Shown: piece after piece, positions 1 to 13,176 of the stretch
How positions within the stretch are numbered: the stretch's first letter is position 1
Layout of the letters: each line of letters begins with the position of its first letter
Source: Adiantum capillus-veneris
Lineage: Eukaryota; Streptophyta; Polypodiopsida; Polypodiales; Pteridaceae
Length of the DNA stretch: 64,000 bases
Direction of reading: 5' to 3'
Assembly: GCA_014529385.2 (NCBI GenBank)
Contig: CM043958.1
Span: forward strand, 141,214,234-141,278,233
The notes under the pieces: model-generated
The model's database searches: none
The model's input: only the letters and a program-made list of their open reading frames with translations
What the model was told of the DNA's origin: nothing
Program-made: the position numbers and the translations under genes

Positions 1-2503
1 ATGCAAGTTGCATCTTGTGCATAGTGATGTTTGTGGGCCCATGCAAACTCCACCTTGGGCAATTACCTTTTCTTTGTGACTTGTATTGATGATTACTCCA
101 AGCATGCATGGGTATTTTCGCTTAAAGCAAAGTCCGAAGTTTTTATGTGCGTCAAACAATTTTTGGCTATGGTTGAAAATGTCTCAAAATGTACTATGGG
201 CACCCTCCATTCCGATCGAGGGGGGACTATATGTCTCATGAATTTAATGCATTTCTGGCTAGTCGTGGGATAAAACACCAATGTATAGTGCCTTATACGC
301 CTCAACAAAATGGTGTTGATGAGAGGAAAAACGGGTCACTTACAGAAATGGCACGATGTATGGTCAAAAGTCAAGCTTTGCCACATTGTTTTTGGCTTGA
401 TGCCATCATGTATGCCACTTATGTACTAAACAGGTGTCCTACTAAAGCTTTGCAATCTATTACTCCATATAAAGTATGGCATGATAGAAAGCCTTCTATT
501 GAGCACATGCGTGTTTTTGGCTGTTTGGATGATAAGGCTATCAAATGCATTTTTGTTGGTTATAGTGCTGAAAGCAAAGGTTACAGGTTGTATCATCCGC
601 AAACAAAGCGTATCTTGGTCTCATGGGATGTTGTGTTTGTGGAAGATTCTGTTCAACCCTTGCTGTCATGTACTAAAGACAGTAACGTCAGCTCACAAGA
701 CATTTATGAACTTTGTTTGCCTCTTTTCAGTGGTGGAAGTTCGAATGTAAATGCCATTGAGGCAAATGTACAGCCTATGGGGGTTTTTGAAAATGTTATA
801 GATCATCCTATTACTAATGTAGATGTACATGATGTACTTGATGAGGAAAGGGCTGAAAATGAGCAAGCTAGAGGTATGCCAAAATGGTTGGTGCATACAT
901 TGCGTGACAGTAACTTGGATGCACCTTTGTGTAGTACTCGTTCAGGATCTTGCCATGCATCTTATGCATCACATTTTTATGCTTTGGCTGTGTCTAGCGT
1001 ACATGATGTTGAGAAGCCTGTCTTTTGATGAAGCACAAATTCAAAAATTGGATGGCTGCCATGCAATCAGAATATGATGCACTTATAAAAAAAATGACAC
1101 GTGGACTTTATATGATTTGCCTCCTGCCAAAAAGGCCATTGGTACAAAATGGGTTCACAAGTTGAAACGCAAGCTAGATCGTGAGACTGATCACTATAAG
1201 GCTTGACTTGTTGCAAAGGGTTATGCACAGCAAAAAGGCATAGATTATGAAGAGACTTTTTCTCCCACTTGTCGTATGACTGTTGTGCGTTTTTTATGTG
1301 CATTAGCAACTCATTTTGGTTGGGGGATGTACATCAATCATACATTTTTACTACTTTCTGAATGGTGACATATTTGAGGAAGTTTATGTAACACAGCCTC
1401 GTGGTTTTGTCAAGAAAGGACAAGAAAATAAGGTGTGCGAATGTAACAAAGCTTTGTATGGGTTGAATCAATCTCCTGTGCTTGGTATGAGAAGGCTAAC
1501 ACTCATTTGATCAAACGAGGCTTTCGTAACAGTCCAATAGAAATCACGTTGTATGTCAAGCGTGAGGGTGATGTACTTCTCATTGTTGTTCTTTATGTGG
1601 ATGATTTGCTTATCACTGGTCCCAATGAGGCACATATTGCTGAATTTAAGGCTGATTTGAATGCTACTTTCAAGATGAAAGATTTGGGGTTGTTGCATCA
1701 TTACTTGGGCATACAGTTTAAGATTGTGATGGTGGTATTGCCTTGTGTCAGAAAATTTACATAGAGACATTGCTATGTAAGTTTGGATTTGAGGATTGCC
1801 AACCTATTGCCACTCCCATGGAAACAGGTTTGAAGTTGAGTCTACATGATGCTGGTGATCCTGCTGATGTCACTCTATACCAAACTGCTGTTGGCTGCCT
1901 CATTTATGTATGCAACACAAGGCTGGATATTCAGTCTCACAGGTCAGCAGCCCAGGGTCTAAGCATTGGCAGGCTGTCAAGAGGATTTTCCGCTACTTGA
2001 GTGGCACTTTACATCTTGGCTTGTTTTATCCCAAGGGGGGATCATTGCCGCCAGAATTACATGCTTTTTTGGACTCGGATTGGGGTGGTTGTTTTGACAT
2101 GTGAGTGTCTAGAAGTGGTTTTTGTTTCATGCTTAGCAGTTCATGTATATCATGGTTGAGCAAGAAGCAACCTATTGTGGCCACTTCTAGTTGTGAGGCT
2201 GAGTACAAGGCAGTCTTCACAACTACGGTTGAATGTGTATGGCTCAGACGCCTTATGGCTTATTTGGGTCTTGGACAAGACACTGCCAACACTATCTACA
2301 CTAACAGTCAGAGCGCATTGGCAGTTGCAACGAGGAACCCATTTTTTCATGCTCGCACAAAGCACATTGAGGTGCATTACCACTATGTCAGGGAGAGGCT
2401 CTAAGCAGGAGAGATCAACTTGGCTTATGTGCCAACACAAGACAACCTTGCAGACCTTTTCACAAAGGCATTGTCTCATGAGAAGTTTGAAGCTTTTCGC
2501 TAA
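1..2503 (+). pseudogene. Ty1/copia pol remnant (integrase, reverse transcriptase, RNase H)
   Basis: Reading begins inside the integrase core and runs through reverse transcriptase to the end of RNase H; gag, protease and the 5' LTR lie left of the window. Recognisable marks are the integrase stretch YTPQQNGV (about 294-317), the reverse transcriptase motif YVDDLLITG (about 1594-1620), and RNase H marks such as SSCEAEY and TKHIEVHYHYVRERL (to about 2403). The frame shifts repeatedly and there are in-frame stops. About a dozen codons are missing after FGCL near 525, compared with the sister copy on the minus strand at 17861-22137, which is otherwise very similar. This is a dead copy of the same copia family. 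Confidence 0.93.
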
Positions 2504-2613
2504 GCTTTAGGTTTAATCCCCTTTGTGCACTGATCATGTCCTTAGGGCATGGCACTTCCCTTCCTTTACTCATGTGCCAGCTCTCGTTCACCACATCACT
2601 CCAGGGGGGGATT

Positions 2614-2825
2614 TTTTACCATATACATGTGTGATGCTTAGGACTGCCGGCCCATTTTTTCCCTCACTAGGAGGTTTTTCCCCCCGTGCATTGTATATAC
2701 ACCCATCATTCTAGGGCTATCTATGTTTCCATTGCACACTAAGTAATAGACTCTTTGTTGTGTGCCTTGAGCTTCCTTTGTCTTCTCCAAGCTATGTGCA
2801 TTTCTCTGCAACCCTAATTCCAACA
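2614..2825 (+). repeat. 3' LTR of the copia remnant
   Basis: The segment is the reverse-complement counterpart of the 228-bp LTRs at 17558-17785 and 22500-22727. It starts T(T)TTACCATATAC and ends CCCTAATTCCAACA. A G-rich polypurine tract (CCAGGGGGGG, about 2601-2610) lies just upstream, as expected for a plus-strand element. It is about 16 bp shorter than the other LTRs. The matching 5' LTR is outside the window, so no target-site duplication can be tested. Confidence 0.85.
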
Positions 2826-3235
2826 GACACTTGCAATTAAGCACACCAATCTCATTTCTCCCCCCTTTTATAAAAGAAAGACAATAGGATGGTTTTCATG
2901 TTCATCACAAGAGAACTGAATATTTTAAAGTTATTACATTTCCATTGAATACAATTTGAAGTTGTAAATAATTACAGCCCTCCTCATCCCCCCCCCCCCC
3001 CTCTTCTCTTTTATAAAAATGGCTTTTACCTTTTAACATGACACTTGCAATTAAGCACGCCAACCTCATTTCTCCCCTCCTTTTTTCAAAAAAGGAGTGT
3101 CGAAAACACTCCTTTTTGGTACCACATATACATGCTTTTACCCCAACATGAGATGTTATTGAGGCAGTATAATTAGCAATTCAAACATAATAATGCAAGT
3201 CATGTTATTGAGGCAATATACTAATTAGCAATTTA
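2826..3235. repeat. Direct repeats next to the copia LTR
   Basis: About 40 bp beginning GACACTTGCAATTAAGCAC occurs at 2826 and again, slightly diverged, at 3040. A second short duplication, containing TGTTATTGAGGCA and TTAGCAATT, is seen around 3153-3183 and 3202-3234. The first copy starts exactly where the copia LTR ends. No coding potential was seen. Confidence 0.6.
3088..3117. other. Short perfect hairpin
   Basis: The arms AAAAAGGAGTGT and ACACTCCTTTTT flank a five-base loop (CGAAA). The A-rich 5' side also pairs with an upstream CCTTTTTT run. No target duplication was recognised, so it is not called as a transposon end. Confidence 0.5.
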
Positions 3236-4394
3236 TAAACTACTTTAAATTATATGAAACCACTTATAGACGATCAAATTTATGTCTATCATCATGAGAT
3301 AAAAGAGTTTGTTTTGCGAAATTCTATTCAACTTCTCTAAAAAAGTGTAACAATACATTCTACCAGTAGTAATGACCATGCAAAAATAAATAGGCATTGT
3401 GATCAACCAATTAAATATGTAGTCCATAAAAAATTTACAACTAAAATCCATGAAGCATTTACAATAAACTAGAAATGGCATTGGAAAACGTAGTTGCCTT
3501 GGGAGGATCATTTCTTGCATTTCACTTGTATTATTTTGTCCCCATCATTTAATCTTGGTGCTCCTTCTTGCAAGGCTTTTGATTCACAACGATGATTATA
3601 GCTAGACTTGTTAGTTAATGGAAAGCTATGTTCTTTGCATGCATGCACTGTATTTGGTAGTCATTTGATGTCATGTAGCACCATAGTGTGGAGAGCATTG
3701 CAAGAAGCTTTGCTGCAAGACTCTGTAGGAGGCCAAGTTTATTGCAACAAGGCTTCCTGTAGGTTAAGAGGCCATGTAAAGAGGATAAAGTATGTTGGTT
3801 TGGTTATGTTGGTTTCAATAACCAGTTGTCATGTTTCTTAAAGTATGCTCAACACACTTGAAGTTTTCAAACACAAGCTTGCTAAACCCTAGCCAACAAG
3901 GGTTCTCCACGAACCACTCAAAATCTCTAGATGCCCTAGTCAAGGGTCATAGCCTACGCCCCCAAAGGCTCATTTATCAATAGTCTTCAATTGCACTAAG
4001 GGTAAAACTAAGGGTAAAACCTTGCTCACAAGTATCCTTAAGGGATTGAACAATTCTTTTTTGGGGGTGGTGGTGGGGGGAGGGGGGAAGGCGATGGGGG
4101 GGAGTTAAAGCTGAGATGTAAAAGGTATTAACCTTGAAGTGAACAAAGTTAAAGTTGAAATTTAATGTAAGAGAAGAAAAGATTGGGGCGCGAGGATGCC
4201 AGTTGTAGGGGACGCGGAGCATGCGAGGGAGGAAGGCATAACAATTTTCTTTTTCTTTAATAAATGTTGTATCGCTCGTGTAGAGGACAACGAGCATGCC
4301 ACACTGGCACTAGTGTTGATTGTTTCTCTGTGTCTAGGCTACAAGAGAGTGATGGTGTGCATCAGGAGGAGCAAGAGACAAAGGCAATCTAGAG

Positions 4395-4398
<4 letters not shown>

Positions 4399-4444
<46 letters not shown>
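4399..4444. repeat. (TC)n microsatellite
   Basis: An uninterrupted TC array of 23 units. Frames through it give artificial Leu-Ser or Arg-Glu runs. Confidence 0.97.
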
Positions 4445-4448
<4 letters not shown>

Positions 4449-5763
4449 AGAGGTAGGCTTTGGGAAGGGGAAACGGGAGTGGACAGTATAGAAGGAGCGA
4501 TGACCATGAGGCTTTGGTAGGTGGTCTATGCAAAGAGTCAACGAAAGGCCAAGGAGAGAACACAGAGCTAGCGACAACACAGAGGCAATGATAACGACAA
4601 GTTGCCAAATTGAGTCCATGCTAATGCAGGTGGTGGGGAGATGAGTGGAGAAGAAGCATTTGCATTTGCAAGTTGCAAAGATGGAGATTCCACTCTTATA
4701 TTTTGAGGGGGAAAAAGGAAAGAGAGAGATGTTTTTGTTTGTTGCATGTGTACCGTGCTCCCTCAGAATGTTATGGTCGAGTTGGACGCAGCCAAGTCGT
4801 GAGCAAGTGATGCAGAGAGTGAGATCCTAGAAGGGGCAATCGTCAAAGGGTGGAACATGCCTATGCAGCAGCGACGACAATGCATGGCAAATCTTTAGGA
4901 CAGTGATGCTGACAGATACACTTTTTTGGCTGATGGAGGAGTAGCGGTGGGTGTGTAGTAGAAGCGATTGTGGAGGGCGTGGATGTTCAAAGTAGGGACG
5001 AGATGGATTTTTTGTAGGGCAACATAGCTGGGCATCGCAGGAGTACATCAGGTCACATGCCGTCGTTGACATGATGGCGGCAAAGGGAAGGGGGGGGGGG
5101 GCATTTAGTTTGCAAAGGGCACAAAACAACTAATTTGACTAGATTCCGCTTAATAAATTTGGACCGAGTAGGAGTAGGTGAAGCCATTAGGAATTGTAAA
5201 TATAGGGAACCTCAGAACCAAAAGAAACTACTTAAATGAAGATAGAATTCAAGCCCAAAAAAAGTTTGTTGTTTTCTCTATTATATATACAAAAAGTGTG
5301 TACATTGTTCAAACAGTCACAAGAGGCAATGGTAGAGCTACATGTAAAAATTTTCTCCTAGAAATATTTGTACTTTCAAACACTTACTCTTAAGAATTTT
5401 CTCCACATATTCCACTGCACAATGCATGTCTGTATAACTTGCATGGCTCATGAGTTGCACATATACCTTAAATTTGATCACAGATTGAAAATGCTTACAT
5501 TGATAGTTTACTAGGTAAGAGATCATGGAATTTTTAAGACCATAAAAGTGGTGTTAAGGACATCAGCTTTTCGTGTAGGTAGCTTTGCCATTGCCTATTT
5601 ATAGGGCTAGTACGATAGAGAGGCAAGGCTAATAGGGGAGGAGAAGAGGCACATGAGGGTAGGGCAAGTATACAAGGTAGGGGGATGATCCCTATACCCC
5701 AATGATAGGGAACACCTCAAAAACGACATTTATTAACACATAGGGAGTTCCTTACAAGTATTG

Positions 5764-5765
<2 letters not shown>

Positions 5766-5815
<50 letters not shown>
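5766..5815. repeat. (GT)n microsatellite
   Basis: An uninterrupted GT array of about 25 units. Confidence 0.97.
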
Positions 5816-5817
<2 letters not shown>

Positions 5818-7503
5818 CCCTCCATCCAATCCATACTAGGTTTTAGAGGCTCCACTGATGGGGCACTAGGCCCCATTAGGAAGCTATGCCCACCATCAAG
5901 AAAGGCAAGAACTTCTCTTGCTTTTGAATAAGAGTTTGTAGGTATATATTCTCAAAAATAACAACATAGGTTTGACTAGTTACGCTATTACTCTATGCAC
6001 CTAATGATTGGTTGGTTCCTACTCTTGTGAATGAACTGACACCATTGTTATTTCTTCTTTGTGTACCCTTGATCTTAAAATCTTGACAATTAGCTTCGTG
6101 CTTAAAAGTTTTTTTTGCACCCTAACCCCTTCTATGAGTGAAATAGCACTACCATCAATGACTAGATAGGGAGGATAGATAGGAGGATGTTGCTACAAGA
6201 AGAAGCGAGGACATACATTATAGATCCACAAGATATCATCAAACTATGAGAATGGGAATTCAAAGTTGGCTGGTCTTGGTCATTATAGAGGTTCCTTCAA
6301 AAATGTATTGATGTGGTTGTCAATAAGAAGGGAGTGGTCCATCCGTGTAGATAAGTGGGGGGTTCACATCCCTATACGTGCAAATCATCACTTTTTTGTG
6401 GGATAGTGGAAGCACGTGAAAGAGGAGTGTAAGATAATGAAAAGGTATAGTTGGGGGCACATGATTCAAGAAAACTATTCAAACCAAGGAATGCCCTTTG
6501 CCAATGGGTTGTCAATACACGGGGGAGTTTCCCATGCTCTTCTTACAAGTAGTAGTGTGTGTGTATGCAATTTATGTTCACATTCAAACTTGCTTTGGGG
6601 TGGTGTGTAAGCTATGTGGGCGCGGGGCGCATGGGGCTTGTTGGTTTGTGTTTTTTTCTTTGTTTTCATGCTTTGAATCTTGCTTTTGGGTGTGTGGGTG
6701 GCTGGGTGGGTCAAGCTTGCTTTTGTTTTCTTTTTGGTTCCATTTTTATATTCTTCTATATTTTATTTTCACCCTTCTTTTTTGTGGTTTTTGATTTAAT
6801 TTTGTGGCTCCTTTACTTTTTGTTGGCTTCGGTGGGGCATGCTCAAGTTTGAGCTCTACTCTCTCTACTAGGTCATCTGGTAGCAGACACCTTCTTGTCA
6901 GCTTTGTAGCTCCTTATATTATCTCCTTGATGCTAGCCTCAACAACATCTAGATACAAGAGCCATCTTCAACAACTAGATTGTCTTCTATCATGCTCTAA
7001 GGCCTTCTTGGAAGTTCTTGTAGAATATCCTTGAGGATTCTTCCTTTGGATCTCCCTCAATAGCTTTCTTGGCGATGCCAATTGTTCTTCTCTAGCATCT
7101 TCATCATTGACTATTACCCTTCTACTATGCTTCCTTAATTCCATGGTTGTAGATAGTACTAGTTGGTGGGCTTTCGCTTGGCATTGAGCTACTGACATAT
7201 GTTTCATTTCCTTTTTCCATGATAATATTGTGGCCTTCTATTTATTGTGTGATTTTGGAATACATTCATTGAGAGTCCTTTTGATAGGAAGTCCTTCTCA
7301 TGCAGAGGCACTGCCATCCTCTCTCTAGAGGAGAGGTGTTTTCCCCAGGCTTTTATCTCATTCTTTGCCCATGTATGGCTACTTGTATATGGATTTTAAG
7401 ATTTTGTCTTCAGGCTTGCTATGAATTTCAATCATGTACTTGCGCATCGTTTGGGCATCTGAGGGTTTTTTTCAAGTAATAGACATCCGCTCCTTTTTTT
7501 TGT

Positions 7504-7512
7504 GGGGGGGGG

Positions 7513-7565
<53 letters not shown>
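7504..7565. repeat. G-run followed by (GA)n microsatellite
   Basis: A 12-base G run runs straight into about 25 GA units. The G run is a likely place for an assembly length error. Confidence 0.95.
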
Positions 7566-7568
<3 letters not shown>

Positions 7569-7957
7569 AGAAAATAACCAAGAATGAAAAGTGAATTGCC
7601 TTTGAGAGTTATTCCATAAGCCTTGGCTAGGCAAAGCCAAACATATACACACAGAAGAACATCTCGCTGTCCTTCTCTCATGCATGCTCTAGCATGCCAA
7701 AAGGATCATTCATATGTGTTATCGAGTAAACCCTTTCTGGATTGGCCATGTGGTGACATTTCTTGCATATGGCCGATCCATTGAACAATGGTAGTTGGAT
7801 AACTTGGATGCTATGTAGCAAAGCCGTTGCCCTTAAATATTAAGTACTAGTTACGAAGCTTTGAGGGCTTGTAGTGGACCCTTATAGGGATCTCATTTCT
7901 ACTCAAGAACCCAAAGTCAACAACCTTGGTAAGTGGTAGCGTCATCGTTGTTACTTG

Positions 7958-7958
<1 letters not shown>

Positions 7959-7995
<37 letters not shown>
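7959..7995. repeat. (CT)n microsatellite
   Basis: An uninterrupted CT array of about 18 units. Confidence 0.95.
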
Positions 7996-7999
<4 letters not shown>

Positions 8000-8200
8000 T
8001 GGCTCTCTTCAAACTCACAACTCCAACAAGTGCCCACTCATTGACCTTGCACATTTTTAAAATCCAAACACTATCCAATGCTCACCTCGTGGCACCTTTG
8101 TTGACCTCCATCTTTACCTTGACGAATCTCTCTCTCTCTCTAACTATTTCTCCACTGAGTAAACCACTCTAATCTCTATTTAGCTACTCCTTTATTCCTA

Positions 8201-8204
<4 letters not shown>

Positions 8205-8245
<41 letters not shown>

Positions 8246-8251
8246 GTGTGC

Positions 8252-8291
<40 letters not shown>

Positions 8292-8292
8292 G
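8205..8292. repeat. Compound (TG)n(AG)n microsatellite
   Basis: About 33 TG units, with two CG interruptions, change directly into about 11 AG units. Confidence 0.95.
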
Positions 8293-9712
8293 CATGATAT
8301 ACATGGTTTACACAAGTGTGGGCTATGTCCACAGGAAAGCATCCACTCAATGACTTTGCACTTCAAACTAAAAGTAAGTTACAAAGGGACTAACAACCCT
8401 TAATGGAATTCTCTCCTTGCTTCACTCTCTTTCACCACCTCACACACCGTCACCACACCTTACAACCATTTTCTGTGTAGAAGAGGCCTCCTTTTATAGG
8501 CCAAAAGTAGGCTCTATGGGCTCCTCTCTCTCATGAGATACACCCGTGTGTAGTCGGCTGGCCGCCTTTGTGTAGACAAGTTCAAGTAGAACTCCCCCAT
8601 GAGCCCTTAGGTAGACAAGTCCGCCTAGAGATCAGCCATCGATCATTGAACACCAACCACCGGCCATTGAATTTGGCCACCTACCATAGGCTTTCGACTA
8701 CCGACCATTGATTGATCGTTTTTTGGACTTTTTGGTCATCTTCCGACCATAATATTTTTGACTGGGCATGAATTTTTTATTTTTCAACGAGTGATTTTTT
8801 TCATGTACGATGGCTTCTCCTCATCACGGAGGCCTTGCAAATATGCGTTTTTAAAAATAAAAATTTACAAGAGATAAATCAAGCTCCATATTTAATACAC
8901 TCTCTCTCTCTCTCCCCATAGGTTCTTTGGTGGCTTTTGTGAGAGGATTTTTTATGCTTGATCTCGAACTTCAAAGGGTACCTCAATTCTCCACTCTTCT
9001 TGGATGGTAGGTAGATAATAGATAAATAAGATTGAGCCAACAAAGCCGACAGGTGCAAGATTTTATAAAGTGCTCATGAGCTCACGATAATGAAAACCGT
9101 CTTAAAATGGCAACTGTAGGACACCAAGTATGGGTGCAACGGGAGTTAGTGAAGGTTTTCAATACTTTCAATGTTGTTTCATTCATTGTTTAAGAGTAGA
9201 GTCTCACATTGCACTCGTAAGATTAATGAATTTAAAACTTGACTTCATTAAATCATAGGCACACGAGTGTTTCCAAAATGTCAAAATATAGAAAGGATGA
9301 GGTTGCATGATCTCCACGAAACGTTTCTTTTCTTATTGAGGTGACCACTTTACCTTTCCCTAAATCTTCTCCTCTCTTTTAGGAGTTGGAACCATTTCTT
9401 GTTGGTTAGTCTTCTTACTCTCACGTTAATCCCTCGAAAAGCTAGTTTATGATAAAAAGGATCCCGTCTTTCCAAATTTCCTAAAAGCAAACAAGGAGAT
9501 TTTGATAATTTCACTAAATTCACTAGCACACAACGAGGCTCGGCTCTAAAAAAAGTCCTTTAAATCAATTGCAAAGTGGTGTACAATAAGCAAATTGTTT
9601 TAAGTAAGTAAATCAACGTGTTTCTTTTGCAAGGAAGAATTGATGCTCATAATAATAATATCTTGGACACAAATTCTCTGTCTCTCACTCACTCACTCAC
9701 CTGCACACAAGT

Positions 9713-10989
9713 GGCAACAAGGAACAATTATGTCATTTATTAGTGTGATGTATCATGTAGGGCCCACATGCCTGCTGTAGCACCTTTGGAGCGGCCTCTT
9801 GTGGATCGAAAGCAATCCCGCACACTCCCTCACACACCAAATCCATCCAAAAATTCTTGCCGAGCTTTACTAAAAAATGCTTGATTCCAAAGTGAGAAGC
9901 TTTGGGAGGCAAAGCAAGGGTTTTTTCTTCATATTTGATGACATTTCTTACATCTAAAAGGTATATATAGAAAATTTCTTGATGACATGGGTGGTCAAGG
10001 AAGGAAATATTGTGCTTGGCAATGTTCTGGGTGGTGATAACTGTGGTGCACTTTCAAAAGAACACAAGATATTGAGGAGCTTCGTAGCCAAAATAGTCAC
10101 TCATGTTGTTGGATAAGGACTAATGCACTTTGACAATATGAGGGACAATGTATGCCATTGCAGTAAAAAAGGACGGTGACTTCCATGGTTAAAATTTTTG
10201 TACTCTAGAATGTGTCTCTAGGTATAGCTTGGACTTGTTGCCATGCTAGATGACATTCGAGTGGGAGGAGTCTTGCTCGTGTTAGAAACGATACTAACAC
10301 TATCAAGTATTTCATCCAATTGTTTTGCCTTGTTTCTCTAAACAGTACACACACGAACTCACACACGTACCCAACCAAAATACGACTAGGTAACGGGACT
10401 GGGGAATGAACCTTGGGCCTTATATTGTTCGCCCTTTTACACAAGGGGCAACAAGGAACGATAATATAATTTATCAAAGTGATGTAGGGCCCACATCACT
10501 TTGGGCCTTATATTGTTCGCCCTTTTACACAAGGGGCAACAAGGAACGATAATATAATTTATCAAAGTGATGTAGGGCCCACATGCCTGATGTAGCACCT
10601 TTGGAGCACCCTCTTGTGGATTGAAAGCAATCCCATACACTCCCTCACACACGCGATCCATCCAAAATTTCTTGCCGATCTTTGCTAAGAAATTCTTGAT
10701 TGCAAAGTGAGAAGCTCTAGTTTTTTCCAGAGGAGGCAAAGTGAGGGTTTTTTCTTCATATTGAATGACCGGTGACTTCCGTGGTTAAATTTTTTGCACT
10801 CTAGAATCTGTCTCTAGGTATAGCTTGGACTTGTTGCCACGCTAGGTGACATTCGAGCGGGAAGAGTCTTGCTTGTGTTAGAAATGATACCAACACTATG
10901 AAGTATTTCATCCAGTTGTTTTGTCCTTACTTCTCTAAACAGTGCACACACAAACTCTCACACACGTACCCAACCAAAATACGACTAGG
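9713..10989. repeat. Local tandem duplication, about two and a half copies
   Basis: Copy A (about 9713-10449) and copy B (about 10538-10989) share GGCAACAAGGAAC, GTAGGGCCCACATGCCTG, GTAGCACCTTTGGAGC, the stretch around TAGCTTGGACTTGTTGCCA, and the end CCAACCAAAATACGACTAGG. Copy B lacks about 240 bp present in copy A (roughly 9943-10183). Between them is a partial third copy, given by an 88-bp tandem repeat. No protein was recognised. Copy B stops at CGACTAGG exactly where the LINE fragment begins. Confidence 0.8.
10413..10588. repeat. 88-bp tandem repeat, two copies
   Basis: The unit starts TTGGGCCTTATATTGTTCGC at 10413 and again at 10501 and is nearly identical in both copies, so the duplication is recent compared with the larger one around it. 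Confidence 0.85.
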
Positions 10990-11056
10990 TTTTCTAAGCT
11001 CAAGACTGGAAAATCTCCTGGGATAGATGGCTGACCTAATGAGTTCTTCTTGGAAT
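10990..11056 (+). pseudogene. LINE reverse transcriptase, first piece
   Basis: The frame reads roughly FSKLKTGKSPGIDG, then a stop codon, then PNEFFLE. This is the K(S)PGxDGLxxEF block at the start of LINE reverse transcriptases. It continues at 15158 after the LTR-element insertion. Confidence 0.8.
11052..11056. other. Target-site duplication GGAAT, left copy
   Basis: GGAAT lies directly before the LTR start at 11057 and again at 15158-15162 directly after the second LTR. Confidence 0.9.
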
Positions 11057-11498
11057 TGTTTAATGGTTGGTTTAGCCGAGCAGTTTTGTACACAGATTTT
11101 GACAATTTCGTCTGACATTTCACTCTAACAACCATACAAATTCAGCCTACTGCACACGCGTCATTTCAGCAACACACACACTTCGAATTGAACATTTTTG
11201 CACTTGTATTATACTCAGAACATGGAATACACAAAGAGAATGAAACAGAAATACGACAACTAATCTGAATTCTGCATTCGACAAACTGCTGCATCTGACA
11301 TACTGCATCTGACAACTAGAAATCCACCATTACACAGAAAATCCGCCCATCCCATCACGCTACATAACTGAATGGCTTTCTTCCTCACATGAAAGAGAAA
11401 AAAAGGACCCTTACCTTCCAAGATCCCAAAAGTCACTTAAAATAGACTACGGTTCACACCTTTGTCAGAAGTAATCCTCCTAAGGTCTAACTCTAACA
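11057..11498 (-). repeat. 3' LTR of the 4.1-kb element
   Basis: 442 bp, written on the plus strand from TGTTTAATGGTTGG to CTAACTCTAACA. It matches the right LTR along its whole length. Confidence 0.9.
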
Positions 11499-13176
11499 CT
11501 TGGCAGAGCCCGGTGGCTTGAGCCATAGGCTCACCTCAAACCCACAATCCCTTGATCCGTAAATTAGATAAAAGAAGAAACTTGCAAAGATAAAACAAAA
11601 ATCAGCATAACAGTCATCTGAGTATCCTCCTCTTTGAAATTTTGCAAATGCTCTGACTTTTCTTCTGCAATATAATCCTCCACTGATTTTTGATGAATAT
11701 GCCACACTGCTGACTTTTTGCTTCTATGACTTCTTGCCTTGTCATTGAATAAATTCTTCCTCCACATTCTCCCTTGTCAAACTGAATGAAAGAAACTTGA
11801 CTGTCAAATCAGACAACACTTTTGCAACACTCAAAATTTCCGCCTTGATGAAGAAAGTCCGCATAAACTCCATCGGATCATCCTCCTGAGTAAAGCACAT
11901 TCCACTGAATCCATCTGTCGATTCCTCTTGAACTTCTTGAGCATCCATACAAACTTGTAACACATTCCTCTTCCACAAATCAACAACTCCAAAATCTGGA
12001 ACACATGAAAATCTGAATTCTGACAATCCGCCATCCACATCTATGAGGATTCTATCTGATCCATTCTTATCAAAATCTGACCATAAAAAAATCCGCTCAG
12101 CTACATTCTTTGCAACTGAATGTTCTCCTTTAACATACTCAATCTTTGACATCAAAATATGCTATTGAATCTGCCAAGCATCAAGATAAGCTTCCATAAA
12201 CATTTTTGGTATTCTTGTATCACCTGCAATGTAACCATAGCAATTATCTGCAACAAATATGCTTTGACGACATAGAATGGATTTGCCTTTTGTTCCTCCA
12301 TATTCATCGTGAAGAAATTCAATTGTTGAAAATTCCTCCCATTGATGATATTTCGCATGTGGCTTATGGAACAGGATGTGTGTGTGTGTGTAACAAACCG
12401 CATTCAGTACAGTGAATGCAACCACCACGTCAAAGCTAAACTCAGTTGATGTGAGTGCTCCACACCTTGGACGTAGCAAAGCACAAAAGGATATGGTTGC
12501 AGGTGTATGGGCGCCCTCAGTCACAGAGAGCGACAAGAGAGAGCATGCATTAGATGTACGCGGGTTGGCTGGAGGATTGAGTTCGCTGTATGAGTGGAGG
12601 GTGTATTGCATGATTACTGGGCTGCACGTGCAGTGGTACCCGCGAGTAAACATGCCAAAAAAAAGTTAGGCATGAGTAGGTGAAGCAGGCGATTGGGTGA
12701 TATTCCACATCATACTTCCTCCTTGAATCAAATTTGATCCTCCACACCTGTTTTGACATAATTGGACTTGTAAAACGTGCTTCAGATCCTTCAAATATTT
12801 GCATTTGACATCCTCCAAGCTGAATGCTATCATAACAACTTTTGTCAAATAAATTTGAACCCAAATCTGCCAAATAGTCGATTTGATCACCAACTTTCTT
12901 CACAATGTGATCACCAACTTTCTTCACAATGAAAACATCCTGAAAGTTAAACTGAATGTTTTTTTATCCACATCAAAGATCTGGATACTTCAAAACCGAA
13001 GTTTTCACCCTCAACAACTTTTGTGACTTCCCACATAAGAATTTGACATTCCACTGTTGACTTCTGCTTTGCATCCACATCTCTAATTAGATTTTCTATT
13101 TTCCCATCAATTCCTTTCCACGCTCTCTATCATCTATAACTTGTGTATCCAAAGCTTCAACCAACAAACTATTCCC
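11499..13176 (-). other. Internal region of the 4.1-kb element downstream of its ORF
   Basis: This holds only short minus-strand frames that I do not recognise (for example 138 codons ending at 11742 and 126 codons ending at 12550). A 24-bp unit containing GATCACCAACTTTCTTCACA is tandemly repeated twice (12888-12931). The stretch 12370-12660 begins with a short GT run and differs in base composition from its surroundings; it could be a separate small insertion, but no terminal repeats were found. Confidence 0.5.

Larger units (their letters stand above)
3236..9712. other. Unassigned intergenic DNA with microsatellites
   Basis: No open reading frame here looks like a known protein. The longest frames are short or are translations of simple repeats. 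The region is AT-rich non-coding DNA with several microsatellites (listed separately). A small tandem duplication of CTAAGGGTAAAA is present around 3996-4019. It may include old unrecognised transposon sequence. Confidence 0.5.
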
